Under the pieces are notes generated by a model. That model saw only the letters and a list, made by a program, of their open reading frames with translations. It searched no databases and was not told where the DNA came from. Shown one piece after another: positions 15,723-28,589 of a stretch of 64,000 bases of DNA. Origin of the DNA: Maribellus sp. YY47 (lineage in GTDB: Bacteria > Bacteroidota > Bacteroidia > Bacteroidales > Prolixibacteraceae). The translations under genes and the position numbers were made by a program. The DNA lies in the NCBI RefSeq assembly GCF_023111095.1, contig NZ_JALGYW010000011.1, positions 1 to 64,000 on the forward strand, read 5' to 3'. Each line of letters opens with the position of its first letter. The stretch's first letter is position 1.

Positions 15723-17714
15723 CTAACGTTCCGGTTCTGCATCAAATTTCTCGATAAAATCAGTCGATAATACCCTGAATTCAGTACGACGGTTGAGTGC
15801 CTTTGCAATTTCCTGTTGCTGCGAAGTCAGCTGATTGATAAATGCTTCTGTCAGCTCATCGCCTCTTTTCAGAAAATCATATTGATCTGCAATTTTACGG
15901 GTAATCGTTTTCGGCCAGGTCTCGCCATAACCTTTTGCCACCAAACGCTGCGGATTGATTCCCTTTTCAATCAGGTAATCGACCACACTTTGTGCACGTT
16001 TCTGCGACAGATCGAAGTTAAACTGATCGCTGCCCACATGGTCGGTATGTGCCATCAACTCAATGGTAATCGTTGGGTTGAACACCAGAATTTCGACCAG
16101 GCTGTCCAACGCTACTTTGGAGTTTTCCATCAGTTCCCAGCTTCCAAATTCGTAATTGATGTTGTCAATTTTAATCGGAGAGTCGGTGGCAGTCAAATAC
16201 ATTTCAAACCTGAAATCCTTACTTTCTTCCAGGCCCACCGTATTGGCGGCAGCTTTGTCACGTAAATAACCGTCTTTAAAAGCAGCAAAAATATATTCGG
16301 TATCGGGTTTCAGTTTCATTTTGAAATTACCGTTACGCGCCCGTACTTTCAGGTTGGTTCCATCGGTACCGATCACACGAACGGTAGCCCCGTCAAGCCG
16401 TGCCTTTGTTTCCTTATCAAAAATATCGGCTTCTACTTCGTAGATTTTCGGCGGCACCATAAACGAATAAATATCGTCGCCGCGCGAACCTTTACGGTTC
16501 GAGGTAAACATTCCCTTGTTTTCGCCCGTTACAAACGAAATTCCAAAGTCATCACCGCTCGAGTTCATAGGTGATCCCATATTATCGACAATCCAAATGT
16601 CATCTTCGTTTTTGGAGGCTACATACAAATCGAGCCCCCCCATGCCAATATGACCATTCGAAGCAAAATACAATTCTCCGTTGTCGCGTATAAACGGAAA
16701 CATTTCGTCGCCGGCAGTATTGATCACCGATCCCATGTTAACAGGTTTTCCGTATGAACCGCCTTCTGCTTTGGCCATCCAAATGTCTTTTCCGCCTTGT
16801 CCGCCGGGCATATCAGAAACAAAATACAGCACCGATCCATCGGCGCTTAAGGAAGGATGTGCTGCGATGATACTATCACCAACCACATCTAGTTTAATGG
16901 GTTCCGACCACGATCCTCTTGACTGCGAAGTGGAATACAATTCGGTTCCCATTGCCTGCGATTTGTCGTAGCGACAGCGCGTAAATATCATTTGTTCTCC
17001 CGACGAATTCAGGGTTGCAGCGCCTTCTTCATCGCCGGTATTAATCGCCAGTGTTTCATCGAGCAATTTGGGCTGTTGCCATTTTTGCCGTTGCACGCTA
17101 AAATTTGCCCGAAACAAATCGGCATATTTTTGACCGTGAATCATGCTCTCCTTCTTTCCGGTAGCTGCTTTACGTGTAGAAGTAAAAATCACTTCGTTAT
17201 CGCGCCCGCCAACAAACACGGGAGCGAAATCGCTTTCAGGCGAATTAATTTCCTTGATCGGATTAATGATATGGCGCGTTGGATAGGCCACCCATTCCTG
17301 GGTTTTCCGCATTGCTTCCAATCCATCGAGTGCACGCCTGTCTCCCGGAACCGAATCAAGATAGGTACGATAGGTTTCGGTCGCTTCCTCAAAATCTTGA
17401 GTTATCCGCAGCATTTCGGCATAACGTAACAACGCTTCGTTATCGGGGTACCCTAACCGGATCGCAAATTTGTAGTTCTGAGCAGCATATTCGTACTGAC
17501 CGATTGCCCGGTAACTTTCTGCAATATTATAAGCATACTCTATACGTTTGGCCCGGCTTTTTTCCTTTTTCCGTGCCTTTTTATACAGTTCAATGGCTTT
17601 GTAATATTCGCCTATATCCTGCGACAACAGGGCATCACGGCCATACCGTGCCGACCCGCATCCGCTTACAATAAGTATTACCAGAGAAAGTACTGCTAAT
17701 CGAATTTGCTTCAT
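15723..17714 (-). CDS. PorE-like OmpA-family lipoprotein (TPR, beta-propeller, CRD, OmpA)
   Basis: 663 residues. A lipoprotein signal ends in IVSGC (Cys19). Domains in order: TPR-like helices (about 25-125); a PD40/WD40-like propeller (about 145-400, repeated D.WMAK, D.YVASK and DIYSF segments); a carboxypeptidase-regulatory-like domain (about 405-495); and an OmpA peptidoglycan-binding domain (about 510-655, with ELMAHTDHVGSDQFN and RLVAKGYGE). This order and length match PorE (PG1058) of the type IX secretion system, which anchors the machinery to peptidoglycan. Many paralogues share the plan and no other por gene is adjacent, so orthology is not certain. The 335-base region upstream is shared with the divergent GH2 gene. 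Confidence 0.8.
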   Translation of the reverse strand: MKQIRLAVLSLVILIVSGCGSARYGRDALLSQDIGEYYKAIELYKKARKKEKSRAKRIEYAYNIAESYRAIGQYEYAAQNYKFAIRLGYPDNEALLRYAEMLRITQDFEEATETYRTYLDSVPGDRRALDGLEAMRKTQEWVAYPTRHIINPIKEINSPESDFAPVFVGGRDNEVIFTSTRKAATGKKESMIHGQKYADLFRANFSVQRQKWQQPKLLDETLAINTGDEEGAATLNSSGEQMIFTRCRYDKSQAMGTELYSTSQSRGSWSEPIKLDVVGDSIIAAHPSLSADGSVLYFVSDMPGGQGGKDIWMAKAEGGSYGKPVNMGSVINTAGDEMFPFIRDNGELYFASNGHIGMGGLDLYVASKNEDDIWIVDNMGSPMNSSGDDFGISFVTGENKGMFTSNRKGSRGDDIYSFMVPPKIYEVEADIFDKETKARLDGATVRVIGTDGTNLKVRARNGNFKMKLKPDTEYIFAAFKDGYLRDKAAANTVGLEESKDFRFEMYLTATDSPIKIDNINYEFGSWELMENSKVALDSLVEILVFNPTITIELMAHTDHVGSDQFNFDLSQKRAQSVVDYLIEKGINPQRLVAKGYGETWPKTITRKIADQYDFLKRGDELTEAFINQLTSQQQEIAKALNRRTEFRVLSTDFIEKFDAEPER

Positions 17715-21844
<4,130 letters not shown>

Positions 21845-21871
21845 TCGGAATTATCTCTTCCGTAACATAGG

Positions 21872-21921
21872 AAATCTACCTGCAATTAGTATATTTACAG
21901 AAAGTTGCAGGTAGATTTTTT
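21872..21921 (+). terminator. Terminator after the GH2 gene
   Basis: Perfect 14-bp stem AAATCTACCTGCAA/TTGCAGGTAGATTT with a 19-base loop, running into a T-run. It begins 28 bases after the GH2 stop and ends its transcript before the next gene. Confidence 0.9.
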
Positions 21922-21969
21922 ATTTTAAACAACCCGCATTGAAAGAACCAACATTGTAAACATTCCAAA

Positions 21970-22740
21970 ATGACACTAACAACCATCTACACATCGAATA
22001 TCCCGGTCGAATGTCACATTCTGAAAGGCCGTTTGGAAAGCGAAGGAATTCAGGCTTTCATTTACGACGAAAACATGGTTTGGGTGAGTCCGTTTGATGC
22101 TGTTGCCATTGGCGGAGTTAAACTAAAAGTATCGGAAGAACAGGCGGAGAAAGCCAAACAAGTGCTTGATTCCATATCAAAACACGAACTGGTTGACAGC
22201 AGCGGTTCGTACAACATTGAAGAAGCCCTTGAAAAAGCAGTAAAAAAGCAGGATGAAATTTTCAGGATCAAATCTCTGATTCGTAAACAAGCAGAAATTC
22301 CGAAAAATGCTGATGAGATTAAATCGGAAATATTAGCAAAACAGGAAATAGAAAAGATACTTGCAGAAGAAGCCGAGTTCAAAAAACTGGATAAAAAAGA
22401 GTTTAGTTTTTCATGGAAAGATTTCTGGGCCGAGCTTTTGGACTTTGATGGAAATGTTTTTGGATACCTTCGGCAGAAACCCATTGAATACTACCAGGAG
22501 AAAGAATTGGTGGAGAAATTTGGAATCTCTTCGAAGGACGATGTACTGAGGGTGACTTGCCCGCATTGCCAATCTAACAACGTTAGTTTTGGCTATGCCA
22601 CCGATGACAAATGGGATGTTTTGTACCTCATTTTCTCCTTCCTGGTGACAACTCCATTCCCGCTAATAAGGAAAAATTACCATTGTTTTGATTGCGGCAG
22701 CAGCTTTAAGCTCGAACACAAAACAAGTGATTCGAAATAA
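21970..22740 (+). CDS. DUF2007-domain protein with zinc ribbon
   Basis: 256 residues. Residues 1-70 form a DUF2007 (putative signal-transducing) domain: TIYTSNIPVECHILKGRLES and AVAIGGVKLKVSEEQAEKA. A Glu/Lys-rich helical linker (75-150) follows. The C-terminus has a zinc ribbon made of CPHCQSNNV and, 45 residues on, CFDCGSSF; between them lies a hydrophobic stretch (about 218-238) that may touch the membrane. Function is unknown. The family is thought to bind small molecules or proteins, which is no more than a guess here. A second, short DUF2007 protein is encoded at 38328. Confidence 0.75.
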   Translation: MTLTTIYTSNIPVECHILKGRLESEGIQAFIYDENMVWVSPFDAVAIGGVKLKVSEEQAEKAKQVLDSISKHELVDSSGSYNIEEALEKAVKKQDEIFRIKSLIRKQAEIPKNADEIKSEILAKQEIEKILAEEAEFKKLDKKEFSFSWKDFWAELLDFDGNVFGYLRQKPIEYYQEKELVEKFGISSKDDVLRVTCPHCQSNNVSFGYATDDKWDVLYLIFSFLVTTPFPLIRKNYHCFDCGSSFKLEHKTSDSK

Positions 22741-22779
22741 TAAAAATCTTTTCCTCCCCAATACGACCTGCTCCGAATT

Positions 22780-23202
22780 CTATACCTCAACCATTTTTAC
22801 GCCAATGACTTCAAATTTACCTTCAAGAATATCGGGAGCTATCGGTCGGCCATTTTTGGTAAGAACGGTGGTTATACGGGCATTTACCATCAGCTTTTCG
22901 TCTGCTTTGCGAATAATCTGCTGATCAAAAATCACCCTCAAACGTCCCTGCTTCCCCATTCTCAGACGAATCAGAAAAACATCGGCCGGCCGCAACGGAA
23001 ACTTGTAATCCAATTCAGCACGAATTACTACAGCGTCGATCCCTTCATTATGTAATTCAGCAAAATCGAGTTCGGCAGCGTGCAGAAATTTATGGCGACA
23101 GTGTTCCAGATAATTCTGATAAACCGAGTTATTTACAATTCCCTGAATATCGCATTCGTAATCGCGAACTTCAAGTTCCAGTTCAAAATGATAATCTTGC
23201 AT
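22780..23202 (-). CDS. Acyl-CoA thioesterase, hotdog fold (4HBT)
   Basis: 140 residues, the usual length of the YbgC/FcbC thioesterase family. The N-terminal motif [20 protein letters not shown] corresponds to the family's active-site segment, with the Asp (in CDIQG) as likely catalytic residue. A long central strand-helix region ([20 protein letters not shown]) completes the hotdog fold. It hydrolyses acyl-CoA thioesters in the cytoplasm; chain length cannot be told. It follows the FAH-family gene after 102 bases that contain a repeated 12-mer, so it may have its own promoter. Confidence 0.85.
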   Translation of the reverse strand: MQDYHFELELEVRDYECDIQGIVNNSVYQNYLEHCRHKFLHAAELDFAELHNEGIDAVVIRAELDYKFPLRPADVFLIRLRMGKQGRLRVIFDQQIIRKADEKLMVNARITTVLTKNGRPIAPDILEGKFEVIGVKMVEV

Positions 23203-23266
23203 GTTGTTGGATTATCTGTTTCTCAAACAAATTGTAACTCATTGTACCTGGCAGCAGCTACCGGGG

Positions 23267-23298
23267 ACAATAAATTACAATCCGTTACAATAAATTAC
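23267..23298. repeat. Direct repeat ACAATAAATTAC, period 20
   Basis: Two identical 12-mers (23267-23278 and 23287-23298) separated by 8 bases lie 65-96 bases before the thioesterase start on the minus strand. A weak -7-like TACAATTTG lies between them and the gene. Placement and two-turn spacing suggest an operator; it could also be chance in AT-rich DNA. Confidence 0.4.
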
Positions 23299-23304
23299 TT
23301 TCTC

Positions 23305-23919
23305 TTACTTCACATTAAAATCGAGCAGTTTCTTTCCTTCGAGATAACCTTCAAGGTGATCACCAATTTGAACCGGGCCTACATTGGCAGGCGTGCCGGT
23401 GTAAATAAGATCGCCTATTTTCAAGGTTACATATTTTGAAACATGTGAGATGATCTCATCAAAACCAAAAATCATGAGCCCCGAGTCACCTTCCTGTACT
23501 GTCTTCCCATTGATATCGAGCTTAAAAAACAAGGACTCTATATCGGGAAAAATGCTTTTTGGGAAAAAGGTACTGCTGATTACTGCCGACTGATCAAAAG
23601 CTTTGGCCTTTTCCCATGGCAGTCCTTTGGCTTTTAGTTGCGCCTGCACATCACGCGCAGTGAAGTCGATGCCCAGTCCAATCTCATCGTAATACCGATC
23701 GGCAAAACGCTTTTCAATATTTTTCCCAATACGGTTGATCTTGATAACCAACTCTATTTCGTGGTGTACTTCGTTGGTCCAGTCAGGAATATAAAACGGG
23801 TCGTTGTTACGAAGCAGCGCCGAATCCGGTTTCATAAAAAACACAGGTTCTTCGGGAACTTCGTTTCCCAATTCTGCAGCATGCGCCACATAATTTCGTC
23901 CTATGCAAATAATCTTCAT
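23305..23919 (-). CDS. Fumarylacetoacetate hydrolase-family protein
   Basis: 204 residues, the short single-domain form. It begins MKIICIGRNYVAHAAELGNE and has the metal-binding acidic residues in HHEIELVI and the downstream GIDFTARDVQ, with YTGTPANVGPVQIGD near the end. Family members hydrolyse, hydrate or decarboxylate acyl-pyruvates and related ketoacids, such as oxaloacetate or fumarylpyruvate, with Mg2+. The substrate cannot be read from sequence. It starts 26 bases after the exonuclease gene and likely shares its transcript. Confidence 0.85.
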   Translation of the reverse strand: MKIICIGRNYVAHAAELGNEVPEEPVFFMKPDSALLRNNDPFYIPDWTNEVHHEIELVIKINRIGKNIEKRFADRYYDEIGLGIDFTARDVQAQLKAKGLPWEKAKAFDQSAVISSTFFPKSIFPDIESLFFKLDINGKTVQEGDSGLMIFGFDEIISHVSKYVTLKIGDLIYTGTPANVGPVQIGDHLEGYLEGKKLLDFNVK

Positions 23920-23945
23920 CTCAATTTCGTTTTCGAATGCAACTT

Positions 23946-24752
23946 CTACTTACTCATCATTTTCAGCTTTAGCTGCGTCAATACTTTTTTGGTGTACAGC
24001 GGAAACTCGCTGTTTAAGATCCAGCCAAAATACCCGGGCTGTTCTTCCAGTACCTGCTCCACCGGAATTCCCTTATTTTTTCCAAAGTTGAAAACCGGCA
24101 CGTTGTTATCATCATAAACAATACGGCCAACAAAATCAACATTTCGGTCGTACGCCGAAAACTCGCTCAGCTTTTCCACATCGTTTACGATCGGCAACGA
24201 TTTATTGCCCTTTCCGTCTTCGTATTCAACTCCCTTATAAACATCCAGCTGAGCCTTCAACACTTCGTAGGTTGCCTTGGTATCGGCCATGGCACTGTGT
24301 GCATCAACCAGCTCCTTATTGCAGTAAAACTTGTAAGCAGCTGCCAGCGTTCGTTTTTCCATTTTGTGAAAGATCGCCTGTACGTCGATAAATTTTCTCT
24401 TTTTCAAATCAATATCCACATCGGCCCGAATAAATTCTTCGGCCAACAGCGGAATATCAAAACGATTCGAGTTGAACCCGCCAAGGTCGCAGCCTTCCAT
24501 AAATTTTGCCAGTGTTTTGGCTACTTCTTTAAACGTAGGAGCGTCTTTTACATCCTCGTCGTAGATCCCGTGAATTACCGATGCTTCAAGCGGAATCGGC
24601 ATTTCGGGATTAATTCGCAACAGCCTCTCGTCTTCGCTGCCATCAACGTTTACTTTTACCAACGCGATTTCCACAATGCGGTCGGTAACAATATTGATCC
24701 CTGTTGTTTCAAGATCTAAAAATACCAGGGGATTTTTTAAGTGTAATTGCAT
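23946..24752 (-). CDS. DnaQ-like 3'-5' exonuclease
   Basis: 268 residues. A DEDDh exonuclease domain (about 5-170) has Exo I FLDLETTG, Exo II GFNSNRFDIPLLAEEF and Exo III HSAMADTKATYE. The last 80 residues (VFNFGKNKGIPVEQV, PGYFGWIL) match a small DUF3820-like module often found behind this domain. It removes nucleotides from DNA 3' ends and may act in proofreading or repair. It lies 74 bases after dnaN, behind a terminator-like hairpin, so it may be read at a lower level than dnaN. Confidence 0.88.
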   Translation of the reverse strand: MQLHLKNPLVFLDLETTGINIVTDRIVEIALVKVNVDGSEDERLLRINPEMPIPLEASVIHGIYDEDVKDAPTFKEVAKTLAKFMEGCDLGGFNSNRFDIPLLAEEFIRADVDIDLKKRKFIDVQAIFHKMEKRTLAAAYKFYCNKELVDAHSAMADTKATYEVLKAQLDVYKGVEYEDGKGNKSLPIVNDVEKLSEFSAYDRNVDFVGRIVYDDNNVPVFNFGKNKGIPVEQVLEEQPGYFGWILNSEFPLYTKKVLTQLKLKMMSK

Positions 24753-24764
24753 ACCCGTATGAAT

Positions 24765-24806
24765 TAAAAAAGGTACCCTACAATCTTCTGATCCCAGGAT
24801 ACCTTT
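24765..24806 (-). terminator. Terminator-like hairpin after dnaN
   Basis: 11-bp stem AAAGGTATCCT/AGGGTACCTTT (minus strand, one G-U pair) followed by a T-run. It lies between dnaN and the exonuclease gene, so it may end or attenuate the dnaN transcript. Confidence 0.75.
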
Positions 24807-24826
24807 TCACTGATTATTTAATTTGA

Positions 24827-25957
24827 TCAGGCATTGATCATCATTGGCATCAAAAGCATCAACATATCTTCATCTTCGTGAGCATTCTCGGCCGGCAGTA
24901 ACAAACCTGCACGGGTCGGGTCACTTAATTCAAGCCGCACATCGCCTGCCGATATGTTAGACAGGATCTCAAGCAGGAAGGTTGATTTGAAACCGATTTC
25001 GATTTCGTCTCCTTCGTATTCACAAGCCAGGCGTTCAACAGCCGAAATCGAAAAATCGATGTCCTGTGCCGAAACCACCAGTTTGTTATCGTTGATGTTC
25101 AATTTAATAAGGTTACTCGCCTGGTTCGAGAATACCGACACCCTTCTTACTGTATTGTAAAAATTCAGGCGGTCGATCACCATTTTATTGGGATTATTGG
25201 TTGGAATTACCGAATTGTAGCTTGGATAATTTCCTTCCACCAAACGGCAAATTAACTTGTAATTGCTAAGGGTGAAGAATGCATTTTTATCGTCGAACTC
25301 CACTTTTACATCAAACTCCTCTTTCGGCAGCAGGTTTTTCAACAAACTGGCCGGTTTTTTGGGCAAAATGAAAGATGATTCGAATTCGGCTTTTGCATCG
25401 ATTCTGCGGTAACGAACCAGTTTGTGTGCATCCGATGCAACAAAGCTCATGAAATCGGGAGAAAGTTCCACATAAACACCATTCATAACCGGGCGAAGTT
25501 CGTCGTCGGCGGTAGCAAACAGGGTTTTTTCAATTCCTTTTTGCAAGGCCACATGACTTACATTGATCGACGATGCACCTTCTTCATTCAGGTCAGGCTG
25601 CTCCGGGAAGTCTTCCGGATCCTGTCCCATAATGCTGAATTTACCGTTGTCGGAAAAGATTTCAACATGAAATGTATCCTTTTCAATCTGGAAAGTTAAG
25701 GGCTGCTCCGGAAACTCTTTTAAGGTATCAGTGATCAATTTGGCCGGAACGGCAACAGCACCAGTTCCATCAATATTGTCGAGCTCAATACGGGTAATCA
25801 GTGTCGATTCCAGATCCGATGCCGTTATGGTCAGGCCCGAATCGCTTAACTGAAATAAAAAGTTATCCAGTATCGGCATAGTACTTTTACTGCTGATTAC
25901 CTTACTGATAGCAGCAAGGTGACTCAGTAAATCAGTGCTTGAAACAACAAACTTCAT
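24827..25957 (-). CDS. dnaN: DNA polymerase III beta sliding clamp
   Basis: 376 residues with the three-domain clamp layout (about 1-122, 123-250, 251-376). It starts MKFVVSSTDLLSHLAAISKV and has SKSTMPILDNFLF and the C-terminal LMLLMPMMINA, the clamp's conserved tail. It forms a ring around DNA that tethers the replicative polymerase and binds partner proteins. Full length, nothing odd. dnaA and gyrB are not adjacent, which is normal in Bacteroidota. The 119 bases upstream are AT-rich and include a 12-bp palindrome at 26055. Confidence 0.98.
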   Translation of the reverse strand: MKFVVSSTDLLSHLAAISKVISSKSTMPILDNFLFQLSDSGLTITASDLESTLITRIELDNIDGTGAVAVPAKLITDTLKEFPEQPLTFQIEKDTFHVEIFSDNGKFSIMGQDPEDFPEQPDLNEEGASSINVSHVALQKGIEKTLFATADDELRPVMNGVYVELSPDFMSFVASDAHKLVRYRRIDAKAEFESSFILPKKPASLLKNLLPKEEFDVKVEFDDKNAFFTLSNYKLICRLVEGNYPSYNSVIPTNNPNKMVIDRLNFYNTVRRVSVFSNQASNLIKLNINDNKLVVSAQDIDFSISAVERLACEYEGDEIEIGFKSTFLLEILSNISAGDVRLELSDPTRAGLLLPAENAHEDEDMLMLLMPMMINA

Positions 25958-26076
25958 GTGCTTATTATGTTTTTTGATTTTTAATTTCAGTACGAGATTT
26001 CTAGTTCTCCAAGTACACGAATATACAAACTTTAATAATATTAACCTACCTGGCTTTTCGCGAAAATACCCATGAT

Positions 26077-28491
26077 TTATGAACGGGTATAACGATATTT
26101 ACGAACAAGGTTGTATACCAGACCGAAAAGTACCATCACCAGTGAAGGTATTAAAACATTCAATACTTGCCAGAATGTTTTTTGTTCGCGTAATTTCACC
26201 TGATCTAGCAACCGCAGTTTAATGGTCCGGTTCCGAAGCTGCATCACTCCGCGGTCGTCGTTCAGGTAGAATATGGTATTCATCAAAAACTCCTTGTTTC
26301 CCCAGGCACGACGCGCTACTTTATCGTATCCCATTTCGCTGAATTGCGGATGCTCGCCTGAATAATTTACGAGATTTGTAACCATGCCTGCATCAGCAAA
26401 CACCACCATTTTTGTGGGCTTACTTTCGCTTAAAACTGAAGACGAAGAAAACCCCCACTGTTCCACCATCCGGTTTTTATAAAGCGACGTAAATGTTCCT
26501 TCCATCAATACTCCGACGGGAATAAAAGACGTATTAAACAATTCGCGGGCAGGCGGATTATCTATATTTTGCAAACTCACCGATGAGGGCGATTTCACTC
26601 TTCGGGCATAGGGCGAAGTGGAAAGTATCACTGACTTGGTAAGTCCCGGTGTTCCCGAAATGGTATCGACCGATGAAACATATTCGGAAAAAACACGGTT
26701 CAGGTTTCGACTTAACGGATGACTGTCGTTAGGCGTCAGCATGGGGGAATAGTACCAGGGGTGCAATGTATATTTTGGCTGCGTTCCGGCAGGTGCTGTA
26801 TTCACAGCCAGTTGTGCACAATTTACATCCTGAAGCAATTCGTAATTCAAACGGACTCCGTATTTAAAGAGCTGGTCGCCCAGGTTAATATCATGCGGAA
26901 AAGCAAAAGTCCGAAATCCGCGCGACAAACTGTCGACATCTACTTTTACCGGATCGATCAGCCAAACCACCTTTCCTCCGTTCATGACGTACTGATCGAT
27001 GACAAACTTGTCGGGTTCGCCAAACGGCTGATCAGGACCTGCAACCACCAAAATATCAAAGTTGTCGGCATATTTCCCCAGCAAATCAGTGTTTATCCGT
27101 GTCACCTCGAAATCACCCGAAAGTGCATTGGCAAAATCCATCACCCTGTACCGGTCAAATTCGCCATGTCCCTCCAAAAAGGCAACGGTCGATTTTTTGC
27201 TCCGCATCAGTTTCTGAAAAGCATTTACCAATTCAAATTCGACACTTTCCACCGAGTGATTGATGTTGTATTCGCCCGAAAAGTCCTGGTTCGATTTCAG
27301 AAAATTAACCGCCACTTCTTTATCTCCCTTACGAATCAACGCTCCCGGAAAGATCAAGGTTGTCGCAACCCCTGTTTCAGTCTTGTGCCTAAAACTGGTT
27401 GGTTTAATTCCTTTTTCGTAAAGTTCCTGTATTTTTTCTTCCCGCTTTTCTGAATTTATAATCCGGTAAACATCGGTAACTTTTATGCGAATCGGTTTTG
27501 CTGAATAGGCATTTAGCACGGCTATCTTTTCGAAAACCTCGCGTTGTAACTTTTTTAATCCGGGCTCCAGTTCGCCTTTCAAAAACAATTCGACAGAAAC
27601 CGGCTCCTGAATCTCGGCAGCGATTTGTTTGCTGATTACAGAAAGTGAGTAGCGCTTATCCACCGTTAAATCGATGCGAAACAAAAAACTGGAAGAGGCA
27701 AAAAAGGCCACAAGTGTAGCCAAAGTCACCAGCGCCAGCCGGATGCGTACCACCTTCCTTTTAAAATTGCCCTTGCGAAGAAATACTGCCGTAAAAAACA
27801 GAAAAAGAAACGTCATCCCGATGAAGTAGATCACATCTTCGAGATCGATCACTCCGCGCGAAGCTGACATGAAATGTTCGTTGATGCTAAACCAGGTCAA
27901 CATCTGTTCTACCCAGTAAGGAATTCCGGACGACGCCACAAATTCGAAACCCAGATAAAAAACAAACGACAACACCATCGAAAAGATGAAACTGACAATC
28001 TGGTTGTCGGTTAACGACGACGTAAAAACCCCGATCGCCACATAAATGGTTGCAAGGAAGAACAGCCCGAAAAACGATCCCCAGGTTGCGCCCGTATCAA
28101 TACTGCCGACAGGATTTCCAAGCAGATAAACCGACAGGAAGTACAACAAAGTGGGCAGCAGCGAAATAAAAACCAGCACCATCCCCGCCAGAAATTTCGC
28201 AAAAACCAGATGAAAAGCAGACACCGGACGGGTGAGCAATACCTCGATGGTTCCGCTTCGTTTTTCATCGGCAAAAAAACGCATCGTTATGGCCGGAATC
28301 AGAAATAAATACAGCCAGGGTGCCAGCGAGAAAAACGGATCGAGTGTGGAATATCCGCTTTCGATGATATTAAAATCACCGGGAAACACCCACAAAAACA
28401 ATCCACTCACCAAAAGAAAAACCAATACTGCCAGGTAACCGATCAGCGACCCCAGAAATGTTTTTATTTCTTTTTTAAATAAGCTGTACAT
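26077..28491 (-). CDS. GldF-GldG fusion (ABC permease plus auxiliary protein)
   Basis: 804 residues. Residues 1-240 are a six-helix ABC-2 permease like GldF, with FADEKRSGTIEVLLTRPVSA as the coupling region. After a linker (RKGNFKRKVVRIRL), a membrane helix (about 252-270) opens a GldG-like extracytoplasmic part (ABC_transp_aux; RIDLTVDKRYSLSVISKQIA, VAFLEGHGEFDRYRVMDFA), ending in a last membrane helix near 775-797. In gliding flavobacteria these are two genes (about 240 and 560 residues) whose sum equals this protein. The partner ATPase GldA is not adjacent. Reading is continuous, so it looks like a true fusion. Role in this organism is unknown; the homologues are found in non-gliding relatives too. 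Confidence 0.87.
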   Translation of the reverse strand: MYSLFKKEIKTFLGSLIGYLAVLVFLLVSGLFLWVFPGDFNIIESGYSTLDPFFSLAPWLYLFLIPAITMRFFADEKRSGTIEVLLTRPVSAFHLVFAKFLAGMVLVFISLLPTLLYFLSVYLLGNPVGSIDTGATWGSFFGLFFLATIYVAIGVFTSSLTDNQIVSFIFSMVLSFVFYLGFEFVASSGIPYWVEQMLTWFSINEHFMSASRGVIDLEDVIYFIGMTFLFLFFTAVFLRKGNFKRKVVRIRLALVTLATLVAFFASSSFLFRIDLTVDKRYSLSVISKQIAAEIQEPVSVELFLKGELEPGLKKLQREVFEKIAVLNAYSAKPIRIKVTDVYRIINSEKREEKIQELYEKGIKPTSFRHKTETGVATTLIFPGALIRKGDKEVAVNFLKSNQDFSGEYNINHSVESVEFELVNAFQKLMRSKKSTVAFLEGHGEFDRYRVMDFANALSGDFEVTRINTDLLGKYADNFDILVVAGPDQPFGEPDKFVIDQYVMNGGKVVWLIDPVKVDVDSLSRGFRTFAFPHDINLGDQLFKYGVRLNYELLQDVNCAQLAVNTAPAGTQPKYTLHPWYYSPMLTPNDSHPLSRNLNRVFSEYVSSVDTISGTPGLTKSVILSTSPYARRVKSPSSVSLQNIDNPPARELFNTSFIPVGVLMEGTFTSLYKNRMVEQWGFSSSSVLSESKPTKMVVFADAGMVTNLVNYSGEHPQFSEMGYDKVARRAWGNKEFLMNTIFYLNDDRGVMQLRNRTIKLRLLDQVKLREQKTFWQVLNVLIPSLVMVLFGLVYNLVRKYRYTRS

Positions 28492-28589
28492 AGTTTGCCC
28501 AATCTCTATTGTTTCTTCTATTTAAATTTGAAACTACTCTGTTTATTAAAAATTCGCTACGAAATCGATCAGGGACTGAAGTCGCATTT

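Noticed and set aside
26055-26066. 12-bp palindrome TTTTCGCGAAAA between gldFG and dnaN
   Set aside because: Short, without T-run or second copy; could be chance in AT-rich DNA. Not strong enough for a feature.
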